Shown here piece after piece: positions 36,395 to 46,074 of a stretch of 64,000 nt of DNA. Origin of the DNA: Acinetobacter sp. YWS30-1. GTDB lineage: Bacteria > Pseudomonadota > Gammaproteobacteria > Pseudomonadales > Moraxellaceae. The stretch spans positions 2,170,001 through 2,234,000 of the forward strand of contig NZ_CP114606.1 in the NCBI RefSeq assembly GCF_033558715.1. The letters are read 5' to 3'. The translations under genes were made by a program, and so were the position numbers. Position 1 is the stretch's first letter. Each line of letters opens with the position of its first letter. The notes under the pieces were generated by a model. The model made no database searches and had not been told where the DNA came from. It saw only the letters and a program-made list of their open reading frames with translations.

Positions 36395-36411
36395 ACATAC
36401 GATGCGTATGT
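36395..36411. promoter_or_regulatory. Operator 2 for the divergent TetR regulator
   Basis: ACATACG-ATG-CGTATGT, the same 7-base arms as operator 1, with its centre 28 bases from that of operator 1. Two equal sites suggest paired dimers of the repressor. Confidence 0.8.
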
Positions 36412-36467
36412 GAAGATTTGAACTGCTTTCTAAAATATGTATAAATTAAAATTGAGCGAGGATTATC

Positions 36468-36872
36468 ATGACTAGAACTGCAATATTTCCCCAAGATCGC
36501 CATGCCCTGTATGAACAACATGGTTATTCTGCTGCAATCAAATCGCAAGATTTACTCTTTGTTTCTGGTCAGGTTGGTAGCCGTGAAGATGGTAGTCCTG
36601 AACCTGACTTTGAGAAACAGGTAGAACAAGCCTTTGAAAACTTGGCTGCTACATTGGCAGCAGCTGGCTGTACTTTCGATGATATTGTCGATGTCACGAC
36701 TTTTCACACCGATCCTGAACAGCAATTTGAAAGCATTATGAAAGTTAAAAACCAGATTTTTACGCAAAGGCCCTATCCGAATTGGACAGCTGTGGGGGTG
36801 ACCTGGCTGGCAGGTTTTGACTTCGAAATCAAAGTCATTGCGCGTATTCCTCAATCCGCTAAGGCCATGTAA
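36468..36872 (+). CDS. RidA-family protein, YjgH-like
   Basis: The 134-residue protein belongs to the YjgF/RidA/UK114 family of small trimeric proteins. RidA itself hydrolyses reactive enamine/imine intermediates. The motif SGQVGSREDGSPEPDF (about 39-54) and the C-terminal GFDFEIKVIARIP with the key arginine look like the YjgH subgroup as I recall it, which is longer than RidA. The enzyme activity of that subgroup is not established. GAGCGAGG precedes the ATG. Divergent from a TetR gene with paired operators, it looks like a regulated detoxification gene. Confidence 0.85.
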   Translation: MTRTAIFPQDRHALYEQHGYSAAIKSQDLLFVSGQVGSREDGSPEPDFEKQVEQAFENLAATLAAAGCTFDDIVDVTTFHTDPEQQFESIMKVKNQIFTQRPYPNWTAVGVTWLAGFDFEIKVIARIPQSAKAM

Positions 36873-36970
36873 AACTTAACCCTGATCAGGCCAGTTATTG
36901 AATGGGATTGTTCTCCAGCTTAAAGATCAATTCGCTATAATGGCGTATTCCTTATTTTTGTATCCCGGTT

Positions 36971-37597
36971 ATGGCTGAAAAGTTGATTAATTCCCCTGTG
37001 AACCATTGGTGTGAGTTCGAATTCATCTCGAAAACGGTGAAGAATCCAAATATTCATATTAAGGGCAATTACAGTTATTACTCAGCCTATTGGGATCAAG
37101 GTTTTGAGCGTTGTGTGGTGCGTTATCTGCATGACAAGCCAGCCACACCAGAGAAACCAATTGACCAGCTTTATATCGGTAATTTCGTCTGTTTTGGTGC
37201 AGAATGCGTGATTATGATGGGTGGCAACCAATTACACCGCACGGATTGGATTTCAGCATTTCCGTTCGATACACGTAGTTTTGTACCTGCTGGCGACACA
37301 GTCATTGGTGATGGATGCTGGATTGGCTCACGTGCCATGATTATGCAGGGTGTAAAGCTTGGTGAAGGTGCTGTGGTGGCAACAGGTGCTGTGGTAACGA
37401 AAGATGTGCCACCTTATGCTGTTGTCGGTGGCGTACCTGCGAAAATTATTAAATATCGTTTCCCTGATGAAGATATTGAAAAACTGCTTGCTCTTAAGCT
37501 ATATGACTTAGATGAAAAGCAGTTTTTAAAAATGCGTGAGCAGTTGCAGACGGATGATGTTAGATCACTGCTACATGCCTTTACTGCGCTTGAATAA
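36971..37597 (+). CDS. CatB-related O-acetyltransferase (hexapeptide type)
   Basis: The 208-residue protein is a left-handed beta-helix acetyltransferase of the CatB/Vat group. It shows [11 protein letters not shown], then hexapeptide repeats [49 protein letters not shown] (about 115-165, given in part), and a catalytic His region in [10 protein letters not shown] (about 85). CatB relatives acetylate chloramphenicol, and Vat proteins acetylate streptogramins, but many chromosomal members have unknown substrates, so resistance cannot be claimed. Its last codons overlap the stop of the convergent gene at 37581 by 17 bases. Confidence 0.85.
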   Translation: MAEKLINSPVNHWCEFEFISKTVKNPNIHIKGNYSYYSAYWDQGFERCVVRYLHDKPATPEKPIDQLYIGNFVCFGAECVIMMGGNQLHRTDWISAFPFDTRSFVPAGDTVIGDGCWIGSRAMIMQGVKLGEGAVVATGAVVTKDVPPYAVVGGVPAKIIKYRFPDEDIEKLLALKLYDLDEKQFLKMREQLQTDDVRSLLHAFTALE

Positions 37598-38303
37598 AAG
37601 GGATTAACGCCAAACTCCGCTGTTTATATTCGTCGATTTTATTATTCTTAAGCCAGTTTATATTCAAATAACTTAAACGCCATTCATAATAAGCCAATCC
37701 TACATCTCTATAGCTGATCTTAAGTACGGTCTCCTTCTGATCATCACAATAATTATTCTTTTTATCTTTCATATCTTTGTAGCAGGAAAGTCGATTCTGG
37801 TATTCGTAAAAAGGTAAATGCTCGAAGACCAGTTTTGTCTTTCCTTTTGGAAGTAATTGAATAAACTGTGCATTCTGTTCACCTGCATCATTTGAAACCC
37901 AGCCATGAATTAAGGCAATAGCATAACTATGCCGATTGAGTGGGTATAAGGCAGGATATATAAATTCTATACCACTCTTATCCTCTTCAAGCGCATAAAC
38001 CTGTTGATACCTGGTTAGATCCCAATAATCAACGATTTGATACTTTCCAAGATGTTTTGAAAGCTGAATCATTTGTAAATTTTCATTAATTAAATAATAT
38101 TTTTCAGCTTCAGCAATTTTAACTACCCAAAGTTTTGCACCACTCTCATCACAACTAAGTTTTATTTTCTGACAAATTGATCGTATTTCTGCTTTGGAAA
38201 TACTTTTTTCTTTAAAAGGAAGTGACTTAATTGAATCTGCAGCAAAAACAGGTAAAGCAATAAAGAAAATCAGAGTTGATAGCATTAAATTTTTAATCAT
38301 CAT
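37581..38303 (-). CDS. Secreted protein of unknown function
   Basis: I do not recognise the family. The 240-residue protein starts [14 protein letters not shown] and has a signal peptide that probably ends at VFA/AD (about residue 20-22). Mature residues are mixed alpha/beta with five Cys (for example [10 protein letters not shown] and RLSCYKD...NYCDD), which could form disulfides in the periplasm. I chose the ATG pair at 38300/38303 over a start 72 bases upstream because it places the signal at the N-terminus. The gene overlaps the CatB-like gene tail to tail by 17 bases. The base composition is more AT-rich than its neighbours, which fits recent acquisition. Confidence 0.7.
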   Translation of the reverse strand: MMIKNLMLSTLIFFIALPVFAADSIKSLPFKEKSISKAEIRSICQKIKLSCDESGAKLWVVKIAEAEKYYLINENLQMIQLSKHLGKYQIVDYWDLTRYQQVYALEEDKSGIEFIYPALYPLNRHSYAIALIHGWVSNDAGEQNAQFIQLLPKGKTKLVFEHLPFYEYQNRLSCYKDMKDKKNNYCDDQKETVLKISYRDVGLAYYEWRLSYLNINWLKNNKIDEYKQRSLALIPFIQAQ

Positions 38304-38386
38304 ACATATTCTTGTTATTTGTTTTATTTTAACTATTGTAAGGCTTTTTAGATTTTCCACCAACATCATCATCAAATATCAGACAT

Positions 38387-38418
38387 AAAAAAACCCACTC
38401 AATCGGAGTGGGTTTTTT
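38387..38418 (-). terminator. Terminator after tRNA-Met
   Basis: ACCCACTC / GAGTGGGT stem with a 5-base loop and T-runs on both strands. On the minus strand it follows tRNA-Met. Confidence 0.85.
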
Positions 38419-38425
38419 CAGAATA

Positions 38426-38502
38426 TGGTGGCTATGACGAGACTTGAACTTGTGACCCCCGCATTATGAGTGCGGTGCTCTAACCAACTGAGCTACATAG
38501 CC
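38426..38502 (-). tRNA. tRNA-Met (CAT), elongator
   Basis: 77 nt with a GGCTATG/CATAGCC acceptor stem, CAT anticodon in the loop CTCATAA, GTTCAAGTC T-arm and encoded CCA. The first acceptor pair is G-C, unlike initiator tRNA, so this is the elongator species. Confidence 0.95.
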
Positions 38503-38517
38503 TTAAACTGTGCGCGC

Positions 38518-38546
38518 ATTATGGGATTTTCTGTAAATCACGTCAA
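38518..38546 (-). promoter_or_regulatory. Promoter of tRNA-Met
   Basis: On the minus strand TTGACG, 17 bases, CATAAT, then GC-rich TGCGCGC, about 15 bases before the tRNA. Confidence 0.8.
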
Positions 38547-38578
38547 CCCCATATTGTGCTGTTTGATCAAAATTTGTT

Positions 38579-38952
<374 letters not shown>

Positions 38953-38978
38953 GAGCCGCATAGTACCAAATCTGGCGA

Positions 38979-39750
<772 letters not shown>

Positions 39751-39873
39751 TTATTGTGTAAGTTTCCATTTTAACAAAATCTTCATTTTTTAGTGAAGAA
39801 ACTCCATCAATTTAAACACTTCAACTCAATAAAAGTTACGGTACAATAGCTACAACTTTGGAAGTGTCTGATT

Positions 39874-40350
39874 ATGGCGAAAGCAACTGTAGTTAAAAAA
39901 AATAACGGCGGAACGATTGCTCTGAACAAACGTGCCCGTCACGATTATTTTATTGAAGAAAAATTTGAAGCTGGGCTTTCCTTGCAAGGCTGGGAAGTAA
40001 AATCCCTGCGTGCCGGTCGTATGAGTATTGTGGAGAGCTATATCACCTTTAAAAATGGTGAGGCGTTCCTGTTCGGCGCACAGATTCAGCCTTTACTGAG
40101 TGCATCTACCCATGTTGTCCCTGAAGCAACGCGTACCCGTAAACTGCTGCTGAAACGCCGTGAAATTGAAAAACTCATGGGCGCGATCAACCAGAAAGGT
40201 TATTCCTGTGTACCACTGGCCTGTTACTGGAAAGGCCCGCATGCCAAGCTGGAAATTGCGTTGGTAAAAGGTAAACAGTTACACGACAAACGTGCATCTG
40301 AAAAAGACCGTGACTGGCAACGTGATAAAGCGCGTATTTTCCATAAATAA
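39874..40350 (+). CDS. smpB: SsrA-binding protein SmpB
   Basis: SmpB delivers tmRNA to stalled ribosomes for trans-translation. The 158-residue beta-barrel protein has [31 protein letters not shown] (about 18-48, partly quoted), YFIEE.. GLALQG type motif, the [10 protein letters not shown] segment and a basic C-terminal tail ([21 protein letters not shown]) that folds in the ribosome A site. The ssrA RNA gene is not in this window. A hairpin terminator follows within 20 bases. Confidence 0.97.
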   Translation: MAKATVVKKNNGGTIALNKRARHDYFIEEKFEAGLSLQGWEVKSLRAGRMSIVESYITFKNGEAFLFGAQIQPLLSASTHVVPEATRTRKLLLKRREIEKLMGAINQKGYSCVPLACYWKGPHAKLEIALVKGKQLHDKRASEKDRDWQRDKARIFHK

Positions 40351-40360
40351 TGCCAGCAAT

Positions 40361-40392
40361 AAAAAAACCTCCAATTGATGGAGGTTTTTTTT
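40361..40392. terminator. Bidirectional terminator after smpB
   Basis: ACCTCCA / TGGAGGT stem, 5-base loop, seven A before, eight T after, between convergent genes. Confidence 0.9.
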
Positions 40393-40402
40393 ATGGATCG
40401 AA

Positions 40403-40963
40403 TTAGGCTTTCAGATTCAGACGGGCCAGTGTCAAGGCAATATATTCACCAAACCAGATCGCGGTTTGTAAATCCCCTTCCGGTGGTGTCACTTCAACAG
40501 GCGCATTATCAGATTGGGTCATGAGACCCAGAAAGCTCGACATACGATTCAGATCGGTAGTGGCACGACCTGTCGGCATTAACGGTAGACCTGACCACAA
40601 CATGCCATGTTGCATCGCAAACAGATTAATCTGCTGCAAGACAGCCAGCTTGTCCCCACTTAAGCCACCACCATTGGTAAAGGCTGCTGCCAGCTTGCCT
40701 TGCCAGCTACGTGCCAGCCAGCGCTTGGACGACTGCTCCATAAATAACTTCATGGCAGAAGTCAGACTACCCATATAGGTCGGACAGCCAAATACAATTG
40801 CATCGGCAGCGTCCAACACCTCCCAATCCACCTGTTCCACATTCATCATATGCACCTGGACACCAGTTTTTTGTGCGCCTTCGGCAATGAAGTTTGCCAC
40901 TTTAGCCGTGTGTCCATAAGGACTGTGATAAACAATCGCAGCAGATTGGGAAGATAGGGACAT
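40403..40963 (-). CDS. Flavodoxin-fold protein, WrbA-like
   Basis: The 186-residue protein has the flavodoxin fold with an N-terminal YHSPYGHTAKVANFIAEGA phosphate loop (about 12-30), then AIVFGCPTYMGSLTSAMKLFM (about 54-74) and AAFTNGGGLSGDKLAVLQ (about 90-107). These elements fit NAD(P)H:quinone oxidoreductase-type WrbA or similar two-electron flavoproteins. I use the ATG at 40963 (MSLSSQS) rather than an upstream TTG. Monocistronic. Specific substrate not predictable. Confidence 0.82.
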   Translation of the reverse strand: MSLSSQSAAIVYHSPYGHTAKVANFIAEGAQKTGVQVHMMNVEQVDWEVLDAADAIVFGCPTYMGSLTSAMKLFMEQSSKRWLARSWQGKLAAAFTNGGGLSGDKLAVLQQINLFAMQHGMLWSGLPLMPTGRATTDLNRMSSFLGLMTQSDNAPVEVTPPEGDLQTAIWFGEYIALTLARLNLKA

Positions 40964-41003
40964 AACAATCAAAAACCAAGAATTTCAATCAAGTTTAACA
41001 TTT

Positions 41004-41744
41004 TCATGCCATAAACACGAATGTTGCCATGCGTCCGGTTTTGGCTTCACGGCGATAGGAAAAATATTCATCCGCCTGACGATATGAACACTGATCGCCA
41101 CCTAAAACAGTCTCAACACCCTGCTGCTGTAAGATGTAACGCGCAATCGCATACAGATCCGCATAGTATTTTCCGGCCTGTTCCCCTGCCTGAAATGCAC
41201 TGTCCAGTTCAGGATATTTGGAACAGAAAGCTTCTTTTACTTCTGAGCCAATTTCAAAACAAGGCTGGCTGATCGCTACACCGAGCCACGCCCAGGTAGG
41301 CTTGGATTGCATCGCGGCAATGGTATTTTCAACGATACCGCCTGCCAGCCCACGCCAACCCGCATGCAGATTGGCTACTTCAGTGCCTTCAGCATTACCC
41401 AGTACCACAGGTAAGCAGTCTGCCGTCATCATCATCAAGGCATGGGCCTTGCGCTGTGTGACCAGGCCATCGCCGACCAATGCCTCGAAAGGCATCTGCT
41501 CATTGATGGTATGACAAATGGTGCTATGCGTCTGTGTCATCCAGGTAATTTTGTCCACACCAAAAGGCTGGAAGTCTTTCAACAGCTGGATGCGATGCTT
41601 CTGTACACGTGCAGCATCATCATTGACATGCAAAGCCAGGTTAAAGCCGGCCAGTTCTGGCTGGGCTGAAGGCTGTACCTGTTCATGATGAACACGGGTC
41701 TGACCCACATAAACGCCTTGAGGCAAACCTTGTACAAATTGCAT
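41004..41744 (-). CDS. pgeF: PgeF-type protein (YfiH/laccase-domain; peptidoglycan editing factor)
   Basis: The 246-residue protein is a laccase-domain (DUF152) fold. YfiH/PgeF of E. coli is reported to prevent incorporation of L-Ser in place of L-Ala in peptidoglycan precursors, and relatives have purine-nucleoside-phosphorylase-like activity. Visible metal/active residues are in MMTADCLPVVL (Cys about 108), NLHAGWRGLAGGIVE (His about 125) and the upstream TQTHST motif (His about 73). It follows rluD on the same strand after 41 bases, the common rluD-pgeF pair, convergent with nothing nearby. Confidence 0.9.
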   Translation of the reverse strand: MQFVQGLPQGVYVGQTRVHHEQVQPSAQPELAGFNLALHVNDDAARVQKHRIQLLKDFQPFGVDKITWMTQTHSTICHTINEQMPFEALVGDGLVTQRKAHALMMMTADCLPVVLGNAEGTEVANLHAGWRGLAGGIVENTIAAMQSKPTWAWLGVAISQPCFEIGSEVKEAFCSKYPELDSAFQAGEQAGKYYADLYAIARYILQQQGVETVLGGDQCSYRQADEYFSYRREAKTGRMATFVFMA

Positions 41745-41785
41745 GTCGCTTCCCTTTTTTTAATGACTGCTAATAGAATGAAAAA

Positions 41786-42838
41786 TTAATAGGCCTTGTT
41801 TTCGCTACGCAGCACTTCAACCAGATTGGCGAAGTCTTCTGGCCACGGCGCATTAAAGGTCATTTCTTCTTTGGTACGTGGATGTTTCAGGCCTAGAGTC
41901 GCTGCATGCAGTGCCTGACGTTTAAAACCACGCAAGGTGTCATCCAGCAATTGCGAAGCACCGGCTGGCATACGCACACGTGGCATATAGACCTGATCAC
42001 CCACCAGACCATAGCCCAGGTAGCTAAAGTGCACACGAATCTGGTGCGTACGACCGGTTTCCAGACGTGCCTGAATACGGGTGAAATGCTGGAAGCGTTC
42101 TTTCACATTGTAGTGCGTCACCGCTTCCTTACCGCCTGGCAGGACTGCCATTTTCACACGATCCACTGGATGACGTTTAATCGGTTCATCAATGGTACCG
42201 CCGGCAATGATGTTGCCATATACGATCAGGTCATACACACGGTAGACGGTCTTTTTCTCAAGCTGCTTGCTAAGCGCAAACTGCGCTTCCAGATTTTTAG
42301 CGACAACCAATAGACCACTAGTATCTTTATCGATCCGGTGCACTAAACCTGCACGCGCCAGTTCAGAAGATTTCGGATAATGATGCAGCAAGGCATTAAC
42401 CAGCGTACCGGTCATATTGCCTGCACCCGGATGCACCACCATGCCCACTGGTTTGTTAATGACAATAATGTCATCATCTTCATAGACGATATCCAGTGGA
42501 ATATCTTCAGGTAGGCTACGAGTTTGTGCCTCCAGTTCAACGTTTAAAGTCAGTGTTTCAAAACCGTCACTTTTAAATTTCGGCTTAACTGGTTGACCAT
42601 TCACTAATAAATTGCCGTCTTTGATCCATTGTTTGAGCTTTTCTCGAGAAAAATCGCTCCAGACCATGGCCGCAATCTGGTCGATACGTTGCCCGATATA
42701 ACTTTCATCCAATTGAAATTGCAACGATAAACGTGTTGCAGTTGCGTCTGAAGTATGGTTATCTGCATCCTCAGAATCTTCAAGTAAATTGAAATCAGTA
42801 TCAGGGATATTAGAATTGGAAGATTGTGCTTGACTCAT
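41786..42838 (-). CDS. rluD: 23S rRNA pseudouridine synthase RluD
   Basis: RluD makes pseudouridines at 1911, 1915 and 1917 in helix 69 of 23S rRNA. The 350-residue protein has an acidic N-terminal extension (about 1-40), an S4 domain (about 50-105, RIDQIAAMVWSDFSREKLKQWIK in part), and the RluA-type catalytic domain with HRIDKDTSGLLVV (catalytic Asp about 165) and RIQARLETGRTHQIR (about 253-267). Divergent from bamD, upstream of pgeF: the same order is found in Pseudomonas and Vibrio. Confidence 0.95.
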   Translation of the reverse strand: MSQAQSSNSNIPDTDFNLLEDSEDADNHTSDATATRLSLQFQLDESYIGQRIDQIAAMVWSDFSREKLKQWIKDGNLLVNGQPVKPKFKSDGFETLTLNVELEAQTRSLPEDIPLDIVYEDDDIIVINKPVGMVVHPGAGNMTGTLVNALLHHYPKSSELARAGLVHRIDKDTSGLLVVAKNLEAQFALSKQLEKKTVYRVYDLIVYGNIIAGGTIDEPIKRHPVDRVKMAVLPGGKEAVTHYNVKERFQHFTRIQARLETGRTHQIRVHFSYLGYGLVGDQVYMPRVRMPAGASQLLDDTLRGFKRQALHAATLGLKHPRTKEEMTFNAPWPEDFANLVEVLRSENKAY

Positions 42839-42909
42839 TTGCTCATTCAGACAAAAGTGGTTTAATAGTGCAATTGTAGCTCATTGCCCGTATTAACAGA
42901 GGAATTTTT

Positions 42910-43902
42910 ATGTCGCTACCACATTATAAAATGACAATGCTTGCTGTGACGTTAGGCATTGCATCGGCAATGGTAGGCTGTAGCAGTAATCCAAAAAAAG
43001 AAGTCGTGGACAAAGGTCCAGAATCTAGCGAACAGGTTTATATCCAAAAAGCACAGAACGCGCTAGATCGCAAACAATATACTGATGCAGCAAAACAGCT
43101 CGAAGCACTGGAAACCTATTATCCAACCAGCCAGTATGCACCGCAGGCGCAACTGGAACTGCTGTATGTCAAATTCCAGCAAAAAGATTATGAAGGTGCA
43201 GTGGCACTGGCAGAACGCTTTATCCGTCTGAATCCGCAACATCCAAATGTCGACTATGCTTACTATGTCCGTGGCGTAGCGAATATGGAGCAGAACTATA
43301 ATGGCCTGCTGCGTTATACCTCACTAAAACAGTCACACCGTGATGTGAGCTACCTGAAAGTAGCTTACCAGAATTTTGTCGATTTCATTCGTCGCTATCC
43401 ATCAAGCCCCTATGCAGTAGACGCTGCACAACGTATGAAGTTTATCGGTCAGGAACTGGCAGAAAGCGAAATGAATGCGGCCCGTTTCAATATCAAGCGT
43501 AAAGCATATTTGGCTGCTGTTGAACGTGGTTTATGGGTAATTGAACACTATCCACAAACGCCACAGATTCCAGAAGCGCTGGCAACCGTTGCTTACGGCT
43601 ATGACAAGCTAGGTGACAAAGCCACAGCACAGCAATATATCGAAGTACTGAAACTAAACTATCCAGGTCTAGTGAATGCCGACGGTACCGTGAACCTGCG
43701 TGCAGCACGTAGTGAAGGCAGCTTCTTCAATCGTGCGACTTTGGGTATTTTCGGTAAAGAAGCCAAAACCGTGACCGATACGTCTAGCCAATCATCTGAA
43801 GACCAAGCAGAAAAACGCAGTCTGACCAATCGCATGACTTTTGGTTTACTCGATCGTCCTAAAACCACTGAAACTGAGCTGCCTGAACCGACTGCTGAAT
43901 AA
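42910..43902 (+). CDS. bamD: Outer-membrane assembly lipoprotein BamD
   Basis: BamD is an essential lipoprotein of the beta-barrel assembly machine. The 330-residue protein has a lipobox with Cys24 (MVGC), then five TPR-like repeats (about 45-260: YIQKAQNALDRKQYTDAAKQLE, PQAQLELLYVKFQQKDYEGAVALAERFIR and so on, quoted in part), ending with a longer than usual C-terminal tail (about 275-330, polar and charged). E. coli BamD is about 245 residues, so the tail is an Acinetobacter-type extension. GAGGAA precedes the ATG. Terminator at 43929-43957. Confidence 0.95.
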   Translation: MSLPHYKMTMLAVTLGIASAMVGCSSNPKKEVVDKGPESSEQVYIQKAQNALDRKQYTDAAKQLEALETYYPTSQYAPQAQLELLYVKFQQKDYEGAVALAERFIRLNPQHPNVDYAYYVRGVANMEQNYNGLLRYTSLKQSHRDVSYLKVAYQNFVDFIRRYPSSPYAVDAAQRMKFIGQELAESEMNAARFNIKRKAYLAAVERGLWVIEHYPQTPQIPEALATVAYGYDKLGDKATAQQYIEVLKLNYPGLVNADGTVNLRAARSEGSFFNRATLGIFGKEAKTVTDTSSQSSEDQAEKRSLTNRMTFGLLDRPKTTETELPEPTAE

Positions 43903-43928
43903 GCCGACTGTTACAGGTGCATTTTTAC

Positions 43929-43957
43929 AAAGGGCAAGTTATCATACTTGCCCTTTT
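43929..43957 (+). terminator. Terminator after bamD
   Basis: AAAGGGCAAG / CTTGCCCTTT 10-base stem, 8-base loop. Confidence 0.85.
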
Positions 43958-44098
43958 GCATTTTCTGAGCCATGCTTGAACAAATTGTGCAAACAGGTTA
44001 TACCAATTAATTCATTTATAGCGTTGGATGAATCATCCTACTCTTAATTTTCAATGATTTAACACCTAAATAACGCAGCACGAGAAGCTTAGCAAACC

Positions 44099-46003
44099 AT
44101 GGCCATTCCTCAGCATACGATTGATCAGATTCTCGATCGCACCGATATTGTCGATGTGATTGGTCAATACGTGAAACTAAAAAAAACTGGCCGTACTTAT
44201 TCGGGCTGTTGCCCTTTCCATCAGGAAAAATCGCCTTCTTTTCACGTCTACCGTGACAAGCAGTATTTCCACTGCTTTGGCTGTCAGGCCAATGGTAATG
44301 CCATCCGCTTTTTAATGGATATTGGCAGCCGCAATTTCATTGAAGTGATGAAAGACCTGTCCAGCCAGACCGGAATTGAACTGCCTAAAGATAATAAAGA
44401 TTCCAACCGCTTAAAATACAAACGCGAAGCCAAACCGAAACCGGTCACTGTACCACCAGCAAAAACTGCGGATACATCTATAAATCCAGCGCCTGAACAA
44501 AACGCTTATTTTGATCCATTTGCTGAAATTCAGGCACCTGAAGCTGAATTTTATACAGATGATCCTTTTGCCGCTTTTGAGCAAATGCCTGCAGCAGAAG
44601 CACAAGCAGATGGCAACTTATACGACCTGCTGGAAAATATCGCGCAGTTTTATGAGCGTCAGCTACCCAACAGTCCAAGTGCCCAGCAATATTTTAAACA
44701 GCGTGGTCTAACCGCAGAAACGATTGCCTACTGGCGACTCGGTTATGCACCGGAAGACTGGCAGCATCTGGAAAAAGCCTTCCCGCAGGATATTGAAGGT
44801 CTCAAACTTTTAGGTCTGATCCGTACCAGTGACAGTGGCCGGGATTTTAACCTGCTCCGTGATCGGGTTATTTTTCCGATTCGGGATAGTAAAGGCCGTG
44901 TGGTCGGTTTTGGTGGTCGTGCACTGAATGACGAGATCAAACCGAAATACATCAACTCACCAGATTCAGAAGTTTTCCATAAAAACCAGTTATTGTATGG
45001 CCTGTATGAAGGTCGCAAGCAGAAAGCTCAAGACTGGCTGATGGTGGAAGGCTATATGGATGTCATTGCCTTGCAGCAATATGGCATTCATGGTGCAGTA
45101 GCTACTTTGGGAACGGCCAGTAATACTGATCACCTAAATATTCTGTTCAAGCAGAATAACCGGATTACCATTGCCTTTGATGGTGATGCGGCTGGACAAA
45201 AAGCGGCACGCCGTACTCTGGAAATTGCTCTACCCTTACTGAACGATGGGCGTGAGCTCAAATTCTTTGTCCTGCCGAATGACCATGACCCAGACTCCCT
45301 GATTCGTCGTGAAGGCATTGAAAATTTCCGCCGTCTGCTGGATCAGGCACCGTTGCTCTCTGACTTTGTCTTTGCTCATCTCACCCAGAATCACGACATT
45401 GCAACGCCTGAAGGTAAAAGTCAGGTGATGGGAGAGCTACGTCAGCTAACCGAATTATTGCCCAAAGCTGGCTCATTCCGTTATCTACTACAGCAGTTCT
45501 TTCGGGAAAAACTCGGTTTTAGCCGCAAATGGCAACCCAAAGTCAATAATGACGCCTCTCTAAGCTTTAGCACCAAAATTGATGCCGAAGAGTATGTCAT
45601 TGCGATTCTGTTGAATCATCCATATCTGTATATTCATTTTGAACCATTACGCGCACTGGTCAGTGAAGATCAGCTGTTGTTCAAGATCCTGAATATATTT
45701 AATGTGATTTTTGATGAATTGCCGGATGATCCGGAATTGTCGACCTATTATGTACTCGGTGCCTGTGCTGCACATCATCATGAGTTACAGCATATCCTGC
45801 AACATGCCAATGTCAGTGATTACACCTCTTCTCCTGAGCAGGCAGACAAACTGGCGGCAGACTTCTCGATCAAGCTGCAATATCAGTGTCTACAACACAA
45901 ATTAAAATCGAAAAAGTTTAGTAGCATCGCGGAGATGAAAAATCTCAAGATGCGGATTTATGAAATTGATAAAAAACGTTCCATGACCTTACTCGAAGAT
46001 TAA
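44099..46003 (+). CDS. dnaG: DNA primase DnaG
   Basis: DnaG makes RNA primers at the replication fork. The 634-residue protein has the CHC2 zinc domain (about 1-100: CCPFHQEKSPSFHV ... YHCFGCQ-type motif FHCFGCQANGNAIRFL), then an unusual acidic Ala/Pro/Phe linker (about 100-175) with two DPFA motifs, the TOPRIM/RNA polymerase domain (about 180-420) with EGYMDVIALQQ and IAFDGDAAGQKAARR, and the helicase-binding C-domain (about 490-634). The usual neighbour rpsU is absent and rpoD lies 16 kb away. A terminator follows. Confidence 0.96.
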   Translation: MAIPQHTIDQILDRTDIVDVIGQYVKLKKTGRTYSGCCPFHQEKSPSFHVYRDKQYFHCFGCQANGNAIRFLMDIGSRNFIEVMKDLSSQTGIELPKDNKDSNRLKYKREAKPKPVTVPPAKTADTSINPAPEQNAYFDPFAEIQAPEAEFYTDDPFAAFEQMPAAEAQADGNLYDLLENIAQFYERQLPNSPSAQQYFKQRGLTAETIAYWRLGYAPEDWQHLEKAFPQDIEGLKLLGLIRTSDSGRDFNLLRDRVIFPIRDSKGRVVGFGGRALNDEIKPKYINSPDSEVFHKNQLLYGLYEGRKQKAQDWLMVEGYMDVIALQQYGIHGAVATLGTASNTDHLNILFKQNNRITIAFDGDAAGQKAARRTLEIALPLLNDGRELKFFVLPNDHDPDSLIRREGIENFRRLLDQAPLLSDFVFAHLTQNHDIATPEGKSQVMGELRQLTELLPKAGSFRYLLQQFFREKLGFSRKWQPKVNNDASLSFSTKIDAEEYVIAILLNHPYLYIHFEPLRALVSEDQLLFKILNIFNVIFDELPDDPELSTYYVLGACAAHHHELQHILQHANVSDYTSSPEQADKLAADFSIKLQYQCLQHKLKSKKFSSIAEMKNLKMRIYEIDKKRSMTLLED

Positions 46004-46014
46004 AAATCATGAAA

Positions 46015-46048
46015 ATAAAAAAGGCGTTTATTTTAAACGCCTTTTAAA
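46015..46048. terminator. Bidirectional terminator, dnaG / hemA
   Basis: AAAAGGCGTTTA / TAAACGCCTTTT-type stem with a 4-base T loop between the convergent genes. Confidence 0.9.
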
Positions 46049-46074
46049 TATCGGAAAGTTATCCCGACATCATC

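Noticed and set aside
36971..37597. Chloramphenicol resistance gene catB
   Set aside because: The hexapeptide family is clear, but chromosomal relatives have unknown substrates, and no mobile element or resistance context is present.
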